Shown piece after piece: positions 1 through 5,864 of a stretch of DNA of 22,279 nt; position 1 is the first letter of the stretch; each line of letters starts with the position of its first letter. Below the pieces are notes generated by a model that worked only from the letters and a program-made list of their open reading frames with translations, searched no databases and was not told the origin of the DNA. The DNA is from an uncultured Prochlorococcus sp. (GTDB taxonomy: Bacteria; Cyanobacteriota; Cyanobacteriia; PCC-6307; Cyanobiaceae): positions 1 through 22,279 of the forward strand of contig CACKJL010000013.1 of NCBI GenBank assembly GCA_902600395.1, in the 5' to 3' direction. A program made the position numbers and the translations under genes.

Positions 1-43
1 AAAAAATTTTTTTGGAGAAAGATATTAACTACGATAAGTAGCT

Positions 44-385
44 TTAACGTCCTTGGAAAACTACAAAAGCTGTTCCTTGACTTTGAGTGTAAGCATCGTA
101 TCCGATGATTCTTACATGATGATCAGGGTATGCTCTATGGCATGCCTCTAATTCGCTCACTATCAAGTTAAGATCTTTTTCCCCAAAGAATGGGAGTTTC
201 CAATAAGACCAATAAGTTTGCATACATCCACTAGGATGAACATGCTCAATAACTGGACTCCAACCTTGAGCAATTATGTACGCAATTTGGTCATATATTT
301 CTTCCTGGGTCATCGGTGGTAAAAAACCGAATGTTTCCAGGGTTGCAACTGTTTGATAGTCGCTTACTGTGCTCTGGAAAGGCAT
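44..385 (-). CDS. cbbS: RuBisCO small subunit, form IA (CbbS/RbcS)
   Basis: Small subunit of ribulose-1,5-bisphosphate carboxylase/oxygenase; eight copies cap the L8 core of form I RuBisCO, which is packed inside the alpha-carboxysome. The protein is 113 residues, beginning MPFQSTVSDYQTVATLE, with conserved small-subunit stretches such as GWSPVIEHV, YWKLPFFG and the end VRIIGYD...QGTAFVVF. The frame stays open upstream to 460, but that extension is hydrophobic and unlike the family, so the ATG at 383-385 is preferred. It follows cbbL by 89 bases on the same strand, in the usual carboxysome order csoS1-cbbL-cbbS-csoS2. Bases 1-43 beyond its stop contain no start for csoS2, which must lie further left. 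Identity is firm; the start is very likely. Confidence 0.96.
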   Translation of the reverse strand: MPFQSTVSDYQTVATLETFGFLPPMTQEEIYDQIAYIIAQGWSPVIEHVHPSGCMQTYWSYWKLPFFGEKDLNLIVSELEACHRAYPDHHVRIIGYDAYTQSQGTAFVVFQGR

Positions 386-411
386 AATTAATAAAAATGT
401 GAATGAAATTA

Positions 412-425
412 CTCGTAAAAACGAG
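412..425. repeat. Small hairpin in the cbbL-cbbS spacer
   Basis: CTCGT and ACGAG form a 5-bp stem with a 4-base A-rich loop, in the 89-base gap between the cbbL stop and the cbbS start. It may mark an mRNA processing or stabilising structure, but a stem this short can arise by chance. Confidence 0.25.
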
Positions 426-474
426 ATTTTAATAAGCTTGAGGAGAATAAATCTCCTCAATTTCGAAACTTGAG

Positions 475-1890
475 TTAACCCTGAACATCAAGTTTGTCAA
501 CAGTGTCAAACTCAAACTTAATTTCCTTCCAAGTTTCTAGAGCAATAGCTAATTCAGGACTATGCTTAGCAGCTTCCATAAGAATGTCTCTACTCTCTTT
601 TTCGATTTCGCGACCAGCATTACGGGCTTTTACACAAGCTTCTAAAGCAACTCTGTTAGCTGCAGCTCCAGCAGCTGAACCCCATGGATGACCATGTGTT
701 CCTCCACCGAACTGAAGGCAAGAATCATCCCCAAAGATCGCTAGAAGTGCAGGCATATGCCAAACATGGATACCACCTGATGCGACTGCAAATACTCCAG
801 GCATTGAACCCCAATCCTGATCAAAAAAGTTACCTCTTGATCTATCTTCAGGAACAAATGACTCTCTTAAGTTGTCAATATAACCAAGTGTTGTTTGACG
901 ATCACCTTCTAGTTTTCCAACAACGGTTCCAGTATGTAATTGGTCTCCTCCAGATAGTCTCAAACATTTTGCAAGAACTCTGAAGTGAATACCATGCTTT
1001 GGATGTCTATCAATAACAGCATGCATAGCTCTGTGAATATGCAGAAGCATGCCATTTTTACGACACCAATTAGCTAATCCAGTATTTGCAGTAAAACCAC
1101 CAGTTATGTAATCATGCATGATGATTGGCATATCTAGCTCTTTTGCAAATTCAGCTCTTTCATAGAGTTCTTCAGGAGTGTTAGCAGTACAGTTTAAATA
1201 GTGACCTTTAACTTCTCCAGTTTCTCGTTGAGCAAGCTTAACTGCTTCTGCAACAAACTCAAATCTTTCTCTCCAACGTTGGAATGGTTGAGAATTAATA
1301 TTCTCATCATCCTTAGTTAAATCAAGGCCGCCTCTGAGACATTCATATACAACTCGACCATAGTTTTTACCAGATAGTCCTAATTTAGGTTTGATGGTAC
1401 AACCAAGTAGAGGTCTTCCGTATTTGTTAAGTCGATCTCTTTCAACTACGATTCCATTTGGTGGACCTCCGCAAGTTTTAATGAAAGCAATTGGGAATCT
1501 AATATCTTCTAGACGTAGATGTCTTAGAGCTTTAAATCCAAAAACGTTTCCTACAAGAGATGTTAATACGTTTGTAATTGAGCCTTCTTCAAAAAGATCT
1601 AAAGGATATGCAATAAAAGCATAGAAAGCTTCAGGATCTCCAGGGACGTCTTCGATTCGATAACAACGTCCTTTATAAAATTCTAAGTCAGTAAGTAACT
1701 CGGACCAAACTGTTGACCAAGTACCTGTTGAAGATTCAGCGGCAACAGCAGCTGCAACTTCTTCTCTTGGAACACCTTCCTGACCTGTACATTTGAAACA
1801 GGCTAGTAAATCGGTGTCTAGGGGTACATATTCTGGAGTCCAGTAGGTATCTCTGTACTCCTTTACCCCTGCGTCATACTTCTTACTCAT
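475..1890 (-). CDS. cbbL: RuBisCO large subunit, form IA (CbbL/RbcL)
   Basis: Catalytic large subunit that carboxylates ribulose-1,5-bisphosphate in the Calvin cycle, inside the carboxysome. The 471-residue product is full length. Visible active-site elements are the catalytic lysine in CTIKPK (K167), the carbamylated metal-ligand region GGLDLTKDDE (K193, D195, E196), the histidine-rich segment LLHIHRAMHAVIDR (about 282-295) and loop 6 GKLEGDR with K326. All expected catalytic residues are present. The sequence matches form IA, which goes with alpha-carboxysomes, as the neighbouring cso genes confirm. It begins with ATG 69 bases after csoS1 on the same strand; no clear Shine-Dalgarno sequence precedes it. 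A perfect 20-bp palindrome in the csoS1-cbbL spacer may separate the abundance of the two messages (inference). Confidence 0.98.
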   Translation of the reverse strand: MSKKYDAGVKEYRDTYWTPEYVPLDTDLLACFKCTGQEGVPREEVAAAVAAESSTGTWSTVWSELLTDLEFYKGRCYRIEDVPGDPEAFYAFIAYPLDLFEEGSITNVLTSLVGNVFGFKALRHLRLEDIRFPIAFIKTCGGPPNGIVVERDRLNKYGRPLLGCTIKPKLGLSGKNYGRVVYECLRGGLDLTKDDENINSQPFQRWRERFEFVAEAVKLAQRETGEVKGHYLNCTANTPEELYERAEFAKELDMPIIMHDYITGGFTANTGLANWCRKNGMLLHIHRAMHAVIDRHPKHGIHFRVLAKCLRLSGGDQLHTGTVVGKLEGDRQTTLGYIDNLRESFVPEDRSRGNFFDQDWGSMPGVFAVASGGIHVWHMPALLAIFGDDSCLQFGGGTHGHPWGSAAGAAANRVALEACVKARNAGREIEKESRDILMEAAKHSPELAIALETWKEIKFEFDTVDKLDVQG

Positions 1891-1930
1891 AAGGATAAAT
1901 TTAGGTCTGTGTAGGGAAAATAATTATTGT

Positions 1931-1950
1931 GCAAGATTTATAAATCTTGC
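1931..1950. repeat. Perfect 20-bp palindrome between csoS1 and cbbL
   Basis: The sequence GCAAGATTTATAAATCTTGC equals its own reverse complement, with two 10-base arms and no spacer. It begins 9 bases beyond the csoS1 stop as read on the minus strand. As RNA it would fold into a hairpin with a small AU loop; no clear U-tract follows it on the minus strand. It could protect the csoS1 message, attenuate read-through, mark a cleavage site, or bind a dimeric protein. The function is inferred. Confidence 0.55.
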
Positions 1951-1959
1951 TTTACTTAA

Positions 1960-2271
1960 TTAGTCCTTTTGACCAAGAAATTCACCGTTACCTAGAGCAG
2001 GTTCAACTTCTCTATGAGGACGAGCAATAATATGAGCAGCAACTAAACCGTCACCAACTCTTTCACAAGCATCAGCACCAGCTCTTACAGCTGCGTTAAC
2101 TGCGCCTGTTTCGCCTCTAACTAATACTGTGACATAACCGCCGCCAACGAATTCACGACCAATAAGGCGAACTTCTGCTGCCTTTGTCATTGCGTCTGCT
2201 GCTTCGATTGCAGGTACAAGTCCGCGTGTCTCGATCATGCCGAGAGCGATACCCATTGTTTCTGTAGCCAT
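1960..2271 (-). CDS. csoS1: Carboxysome shell protein CsoS1 (single BMC domain)
   Basis: Major hexameric shell protein of the alpha-carboxysome; its hexamers tile the facets and carry a central pore. The 103-residue product is one BMC domain: MGIALGMIETRGLVPAIEAADAM at the start, the pore loop FVGGGY (about 41-46), then VTVLVRGETGAVNAAVRAGADA and the tail with IIARPH. The length is normal for CsoS1A-type proteins. The ATG at 2269-2271 starts directly at the conserved N-terminus. It is the first gene of the minus-strand carboxysome group csoS1-cbbL-cbbS, so its control signals should lie in the spacer up to 2598. One copy of a 14-bp direct repeat lies 19-32 bases upstream of the start codon. 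Confidence 0.97.
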   Translation of the reverse strand: MATETMGIALGMIETRGLVPAIEAADAMTKAAEVRLIGREFVGGGYVTVLVRGETGAVNAAVRAGADACERVGDGLVAAHIIARPHREVEPALGNGEFLGQKD

Positions 2272-2289
2272 TGTCTACTAAATACTAAA

Positions 2290-2534
2290 TGTGGAATGTT
2301 CAATTCGAAGAATGCTTCATTAAGTACTTATAAGTCAAGCGTTTTCGACAAAATCTCCATTAATGTTTTTTCTATCATTCATAAGTTAAACTTATCACCC
2401 TTGGTACTATTGATATGTCAATACTTATGCAAATTAGTTAGTGCATCAAAACATACTGTTGTGTTAAGAAAAAATTTACATTATGTTATTTCCGTACGAG
2501 GCAGGCCCTGTCTACACAGGTGTGGAATGTTCAA
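2290..2534. repeat. 14-bp direct repeat pair, upstream of csoS1
   Basis: The sequence TGTGGAATGTTCAA occurs exactly at 2290-2303 and again at 2521-2534 in the same orientation, 231 bases apart; the flanking bases differ on both sides. One copy is next to the csoS1 start, the other is inside the GC-rich island upstream of rdgB. An exact 14-base match within about 300 bases is unlikely by chance. It could be a paired binding site for a regulator of the carboxysome operon, a remnant of a local duplication, or part of an RNA. Confidence 0.6.
2326..2428. promoter_or_regulatory. Cluster of ACTTAT/ATAAGT hexamers upstream of csoS1
   Basis: ACTTAT or its complement ATAAGT occurs at 2326-2331, 2330-2335, 2381-2386, 2390-2395 and 2423-2428. 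The first two overlap as the palindrome ACTTATAAGT, next to another palindrome, TAAGTACTTA, at 2321-2330. The third and fourth form a palindrome with 7-base arms, ATAAGTT-A-AACTTAT. The spacing and symmetry resemble an operator array, but no known regulator consensus is recognised. Confidence 0.35.
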
Positions 2535-2551
2535 CCTTTCCTGTCTCCGTA
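2495..2551. ncRNA. Candidate structured RNA element (GC-rich island)
   Basis: This segment is much richer in GC than the surrounding spacer and can fold. Bases 2495-2505 pair with 2540-2551 as an 11-bp stem with one G-U pair and a single bulged C at 2547. Inside it, CCTGT (2507-2511) and ACAGG (2516-2520) form a 5-bp hairpin with a 4-base loop. The inner part also carries the second copy of the 14-bp repeat. It could be part of a small RNA, the 5' leader of rdgB, or the far part of the csoS1 control region. The coding strand is not known, and I do not recognise a named RNA family. Confidence 0.3.
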
Positions 2552-2574
2552 TCAAGCTTTGAAGTAAGATAATA

Positions 2575-2603
2575 TTCAAAATAAATTTATTTATTATTTT
2601 GAA
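2575..2603 (+). repeat. Hairpin covering the rdgB start codon
   Basis: TTCAAAATAA (2575-2584) pairs perfectly with TTATTTTGAA (2594-2603), leaving a 9-base loop. The TTG start of the downstream gene (2599-2601) lies in the 3' arm, so the folded leader would hide the start codon. The stem is AU-rich and only moderately stable. Confidence 0.4.
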
Positions 2604-3183
2604 CCTTCCAGTTCTAACTATTGCTAGTGGCAATCAAAGAAAAGTATCTGAGATTTCAGAGATGCTTGATGTTTTGTCTTTAAAGGTTCAGAAGCAACCA
2701 GAATATTTAAATGTCGAAGAGACTGGAAACACATATTTTGAGAATGCACTTCTAAAAGCAAAAGCAGCTGCTTTAGAAACTAAAACTTGGGCATTAGCTG
2801 ATGACTCGGGTCTTGAAGTAGATGTTTTAGATGGTCGGCCAGGAATTTATTCTGCTCGATATGCCAAAACTAATGATGAGAAAATTAAAAAATTAATTAA
2901 TGAACTTTCTGATAGTCCCTATAGAAGTGCAAGATTTATAAGTTGTATGGTATTGTGCGATCCCTCAGGAAACTTAGTTAAAGATACAACAGGAATATGC
3001 TGGGGAGAAATTCTCAAGAACCCCAAATATCCAAACGGGGAATTCGAATCTATTTTTTGGGTAAAAGAGTCTAACTGTGTTTACGGTGAGCTCACACAAT
3101 CACAATTAAATAAATTAGGTAGTAGAGGTAAAGCTGCAAAAATTATGTCACCTTTTTTAAAAAAAGAGATAGGTTTAAGTTAA
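2599..3183 (+). CDS. rdgB: HAM1/RdgB-family nucleoside-triphosphate pyrophosphatase, divergent
   Basis: Family enzymes hydrolyse non-canonical purine nucleotides (dITP, XTP) to monophosphates and cleanse the nucleotide pool. The 194-residue product shows the N-terminal substrate motif TIASGNQRK (about 7-15), ENALLKAKAAA (48-58) and the catalytic motif ADDSGLEVD (67-75), followed by GRPGIYSARYA. Two C-terminal motifs are altered: the usual FGYDP region reads PNGEFESIFWV (about 145-155), and the usual SHR reads GSRGKAA (174-180). The start is TTG, because no ATG lies before residue 22 and the SGN motif needs the upstream sequence. The gene lies opposite to and between two carboxysome shell genes, and ends 24 bases from the convergent csoS1D. 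The family assignment is firm; activity on the usual substrates is less certain. Confidence 0.88.
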   Translation: MNLPVLTIASGNQRKVSEISEMLDVLSLKVQKQPEYLNVEETGNTYFENALLKAKAAALETKTWALADDSGLEVDVLDGRPGIYSARYAKTNDEKIKKLINELSDSPYRSARFISCMVLCDPSGNLVKDTTGICWGEILKNPKYPNGEFESIFWVKESNCVYGELTQSQLNKLGSRGKAAKIMSPFLKKEIGLS

Positions 3184-3207
3184 AAAAAAGTTTAAATTTA
3201 AAAATTC

Positions 3208-3978
3208 TCAATAATTTGAAATTTCTTCAATTGCTCTTATAGCAGCAGCAGCTGCTTCTTCTACATCCCCTTCTTTCCCGGCGAGAGTTAATCTACCAAA
3301 AGCTCCAACTGCTTTAACATCAACAACAGTTATATTAGATGCCTTTTCAGCTTCATTAGCTGCTTTTAAAACATAACCAGCTGGTTCAGTTTCTAATATA
3401 AACATGCTCATTCCAGATTGAATCATTGATCCACTTCTGTTTTGTCTATTTATTAAAACTGCATGATCTGGAGTAATTGCTCGAATAACTTCAGTCCAAC
3501 TCGTAGCAGGTTTTGTTCTTTTTCTAACTTCGCTCCCAATAGCATCTAGAACAACATCTCCAGAATGTAAAACCGTGCTTTGATCTTTATGGTAAAGAGC
3601 AAGAGATCCAAATGCTCTTTCAACAATCATCTGACCAAGTCTTACATTACTTGCTTTTAGGGCAATATCAGTGACTCTATGAACAGCCATCCCGGGTGAA
3701 ACTTCCATCCAAAGACATGAATCACCAGGAATAGGTAAAAAACCTCTACTAACAGTTCCCATATATGCGGCTAATTGAGGTTGCAGAGAATCTAAAAAAA
3801 CATATGTTCTTAACTCAATTTGCTCAACTTGACTTGCTTGTCTTGATACCAGAGACTTTTCTGAATCGGTAGTAATAAAACAACTAGCACCACTGGCCTG
3901 AGATTGCACCTCAGATCCTGTGACTAGAGAACTCCCTTTTTTTCGTTCCCCTCTGTTTAAGCTAGAAGTTGGTTCCAT
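3208..3978 (-). CDS. csoS1D: Carboxysome tandem-BMC shell protein CsoS1D
   Basis: Minor alpha-carboxysome shell protein with two BMC domains. Trimers stack into double layers and form a large gated pore thought to pass sugar phosphates such as RuBP and 3-PGA. From the ATG at 3976-3978 the product is 256 residues, the known length of the Prochlorococcus protein, and residues E120 and R121 (in IVERAFG) fall exactly at the published pore-gate positions. The first about 50 residues are a polar, probably flexible extension; domain 1 spans about 55-150 and domain 2 about 155-256 (GRLTLAGKEGDVEEAAAAA near the end). The frame is open to 4071, but the extra 31 residues do not look conserved. It lies upstream of the main cso operon, separated by rdgB, and is divergent from a small gene at 4076. 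TATAGT at 3991-3986 (minus) is a weak -10 candidate very close to the start. Confidence 0.95.
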   Translation of the reverse strand: MEPTSSLNRGERKKGSSLVTGSEVQSQASGASCFITTDSEKSLVSRQASQVEQIELRTYVFLDSLQPQLAAYMGTVSRGFLPIPGDSCLWMEVSPGMAVHRVTDIALKASNVRLGQMIVERAFGSLALYHKDQSTVLHSGDVVLDAIGSEVRKRTKPATSWTEVIRAITPDHAVLINRQNRSGSMIQSGMSMFILETEPAGYVLKAANEAEKASNITVVDVKAVGAFGRLTLAGKEGDVEEAAAAAIRAIEEISNY

Positions 3979-4075
3979 TGAGGCGACTATAACGGATAAT
4001 GGTTCATTTTTTCTATTAAATTTACTTGCATGCTTACCACAAAACGATAACTTCAAGTAAAAGATATTCATTTTT

Positions 4076-4444
4076 ATGGGAACTTCTCAAAAAAAAGAAC
4101 CAAATTTTTCTGGTACTGAAAAAGAATTAACTCCTGATCAAACTCTTGGATTAGTTAGCCTAAGCTTGATGCAAAAACTATCTCAGAAAGACCCATCTTT
4201 TAGCTGGTTAGAAGAAGATAAAATTGAGAAGGTTAATCTTAAGAACCTCAGAGATAGATTGGAGTTAACCCAATTAGCTATAAATACTGGAGCACCTTTG
4301 ACCACTTCAGAAGTGACAGCTCTAATTGGAGCTAAGCCAGGAAAATCTAAGTTAGAAAGAGCAGGATTATTAGCTACGAAAATAGCTAGAAATGTATGGA
4401 AGCTTTCAAAAACAAGTCAAGGAAATTCCTTCTATAGAAATTAG
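4076..4444 (+). CDS. Conserved hypothetical, HTH-like C-terminus
   Basis: I do not recognise a named family for this 122-residue protein. The first 20 or so residues are polar, residues 21-75 are predicted helical, and the C-terminal part (about 76-116) reads LTTSEVTALIGAKPG followed by KLERAGLLATKIARNVWKL. That resembles the 'LT-x-EVA-x-LLG ... RxGL-A-x-x-x-GR-x-W-x-L' pattern of excisionase/MerR-type helix-turn-helix domains. A DNA-binding role is therefore plausible, but this is inference. There is no signal peptide or membrane segment. It begins with ATG, 97 bases from the divergent csoS1D start, and precedes chlN by 157 bases on the same strand. Its position suggests possible control of carboxysome or chlorophyll genes. 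Confidence 0.7.
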   Translation: MGTSQKKEPNFSGTEKELTPDQTLGLVSLSLMQKLSQKDPSFSWLEEDKIEKVNLKNLRDRLELTQLAINTGAPLTTSEVTALIGAKPGKSKLERAGLLATKIARNVWKLSKTSQGNSFYRN

Positions 4445-4579
4445 AATATACCCTAAAAATAATTTTCATAATTCTCATTTAAGTATTTAAACATTCATAT
4501 AAGTTTTTTAAATGTGTTCATTTTGTAAGAGAACTTATTAATTACTTTCTTAAATTAAAAAGTTTATGCAAGCTTGAAA

Positions 4580-4585
4580 TATAAG
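4580..4585 (+). promoter_or_regulatory. Possible -10 element for chlN
   Basis: TATAAG lies 17 bases before the chlN ATG in an AT-rich leader. It fits a cyanobacterial -10 box with a very short leader, but there is no good -35. Low certainty. Confidence 0.2.
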
Positions 4586-4601
4586 CTCTTGAAAATTTTT
4601 G

Positions 4602-5858
4602 ATGAGTAAAGTTGAATTTAATAAGGAAACTGGACCAAGGGAAGTCTTTTGTGGTTTAACTTCAATAGTTTGGCTCCACAGAAGAATGCCTGATGCGTTT
4701 TTTCTGGTAGTAGGCTCAAGGACATGTGCTCATTTAATTCAAAGCGCTGCTGGAGTTATGATTTTTGCTGAGCCAAGATTTGGGACGGCTATTCTTGAAG
4801 AAAAAGATCTTGCTGGGCTTGCGGACGCTCATGAAGAATTAGATCGAGTGATTAATGATCTTATTGCAAGAAGACCAGAAATAAAAACTCTTTTTCTAGT
4901 TGGATCTTGTCCAAGTGAAGTGATCAAACTTGATCTTGCAACTGTCGCAGAGAAATTAAATAAAAGATTTTTTGGTCAAGTAAGATTCGTTAATTACTCT
5001 GGCAGTGGGATAGAAACAACTTTTACCCAAGGAGAAGATGGCGCATTAAAAGCTTTAATTCCATTAATGGAGTCATCAAATGAGGAGAAATTATTATTAG
5101 TTGGGACTCTTGCAAATAATGTAGAGGATAGGTTTAAAAAGATTTTTAGAAATTTAGGAATTTCAAATATTGAGAGCTTTCCACCACGGCAATCAACAGA
5201 ATTACCAAAGATTGGCAAAAATACAAAAGTATTATTAACTCAGCCTTATCTAAGTGATACGGTTCGAGACCTAAAACATCGTGGTTGTAAAATAATTTCG
5301 GCTCCATTTCCTCTTGGTATTGAAGGGAGTACTGAATGGTTTTTAGCTGCAGCGAAAGCTTTCAAAATTAGTGAACTTAAAGTTCATGAAATTATTTCGC
5401 CTTTAATTAATAGAGCTAAACTTGCTCTTGAATCTCACAAAGAAATACTTAAGGGGAAGAAATTATTTCTTCTTCCTGAATCGCAACTGGAGATATCTTT
5501 GGCAAGATTTTTGCATAATGAATGCGAAATGGATCTTATAGAGGTAGGCACTCCTTACCTAAATAAAGAATTAATGAAAGAGGAGATTAATTTATTACCT
5601 GATAATACAAAAATTGTCGAAGGGCAACATGTAGAAAAACAATTAGATCGAGTGAGAGAATCTAATCCAGACTTAGTAGTTTGTGGAATGGGTTTAGCTA
5701 ACCCTCTTGAGGCGGAGGGGATTAGTACTAAGTGGTCAATCGAAATGGTATTCAGTCCAATTCATGGAATTGATCAAGCCGCAGATTTGGCTGGTCTCTT
5801 CTCCAAGCCTTTAAAAAGAAATCAAATACTAACTTCAAAAACTTTAGTAACGCATTAA
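4602..5858 (+). CDS. chlN: Light-independent protochlorophyllide reductase subunit N
   Basis: ChlN forms with ChlB the nitrogenase MoFe-like component (NB-protein) of DPOR, which reduces ring D of protochlorophyllide to chlorophyllide a in the dark. The 418-residue protein supplies three cysteines of the NB 4Fe-4S cluster, visible as C17 (EVFCGLT), C42 (SRTCAHL) and C103 (GSCPSEV). This spacing fits the three BchN ligands. The ATG at 4602 is preferred over a TTG one codon earlier. The stop is 6 bases before the chlB start, so the two are almost certainly co-transcribed and translated in equal amounts. The C-terminal half (about 200-418) is the second Rossmann-like half of the oxidoreductase nitrogenase component 1 fold. 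Confidence 0.97.
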   Translation: MSKVEFNKETGPREVFCGLTSIVWLHRRMPDAFFLVVGSRTCAHLIQSAAGVMIFAEPRFGTAILEEKDLAGLADAHEELDRVINDLIARRPEIKTLFLVGSCPSEVIKLDLATVAEKLNKRFFGQVRFVNYSGSGIETTFTQGEDGALKALIPLMESSNEEKLLLVGTLANNVEDRFKKIFRNLGISNIESFPPRQSTELPKIGKNTKVLLTQPYLSDTVRDLKHRGCKIISAPFPLGIEGSTEWFLAAAKAFKISELKVHEIISPLINRAKLALESHKEILKGKKLFLLPESQLEISLARFLHNECEMDLIEVGTPYLNKELMKEEINLLPDNTKIVEGQHVEKQLDRVRESNPDLVVCGMGLANPLEAEGISTKWSIEMVFSPIHGIDQAADLAGLFSKPLKRNQILTSKTLVTH

Positions 5859-5864
5859 CCGAAT

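Larger units (their letters stand above)
2272..2598. promoter_or_regulatory. Divergent control region between csoS1 and rdgB
   Basis: This 327-base spacer separates csoS1 (minus) from the rdgB-family gene (plus) and should hold both promoters. It contains an exact 14-bp direct repeat (2290-2303 and 2521-2534), five copies of ACTTAT/ATAAGT between 2326 and 2428, a GC-rich foldable island (about 2495-2551) and a hairpin over the rdgB start. No unmistakable -35/-10 pair is visible for either gene. TTGACT at 2337-2332 on the minus strand is a -35-like sequence, but a good -10 at the right distance is missing. An 88-codon open frame inside the spacer has no family resemblance and is not called. 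Confidence 0.6.

Noticed and set aside
1..43. Start of csoS2 expected after cbbS.
   Set aside because: No start codon with CsoS2-like sequence is seen on the minus strand in these bases; the gene must begin off the left edge.
386..460. Longer cbbS frame starting at 460.
   Set aside because: The extra 25 residues are hydrophobic and basic and unlike CbbS; RuBisCO small subunits of this type start MPFQST-like at 385.
684..983. Plus-strand open frames opposite cbbL (also 1391-1624).
   Set aside because: They are antisense shadows of a highly conserved gene with no protein family signal.
2296..2562. An 88-codon open frame on the plus strand in the csoS1-rdgB spacer.
   Set aside because: It has no recognisable family pattern, odd composition, and overlaps both direct repeats and the foldable island; it looks like chance.
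3191..3202. Palindrome TTTAAATTTAAA between rdgB and csoS1D as a terminator.
   Set aside because: It is a simple A/T run of the kind expected by chance in this composition; there is no GC stem or T-tract.
3979..4071. Longer csoS1D frame starting at 4071.
   Set aside because: The 256-residue form places the gate residues at E120/R121 and matches the known protein length.
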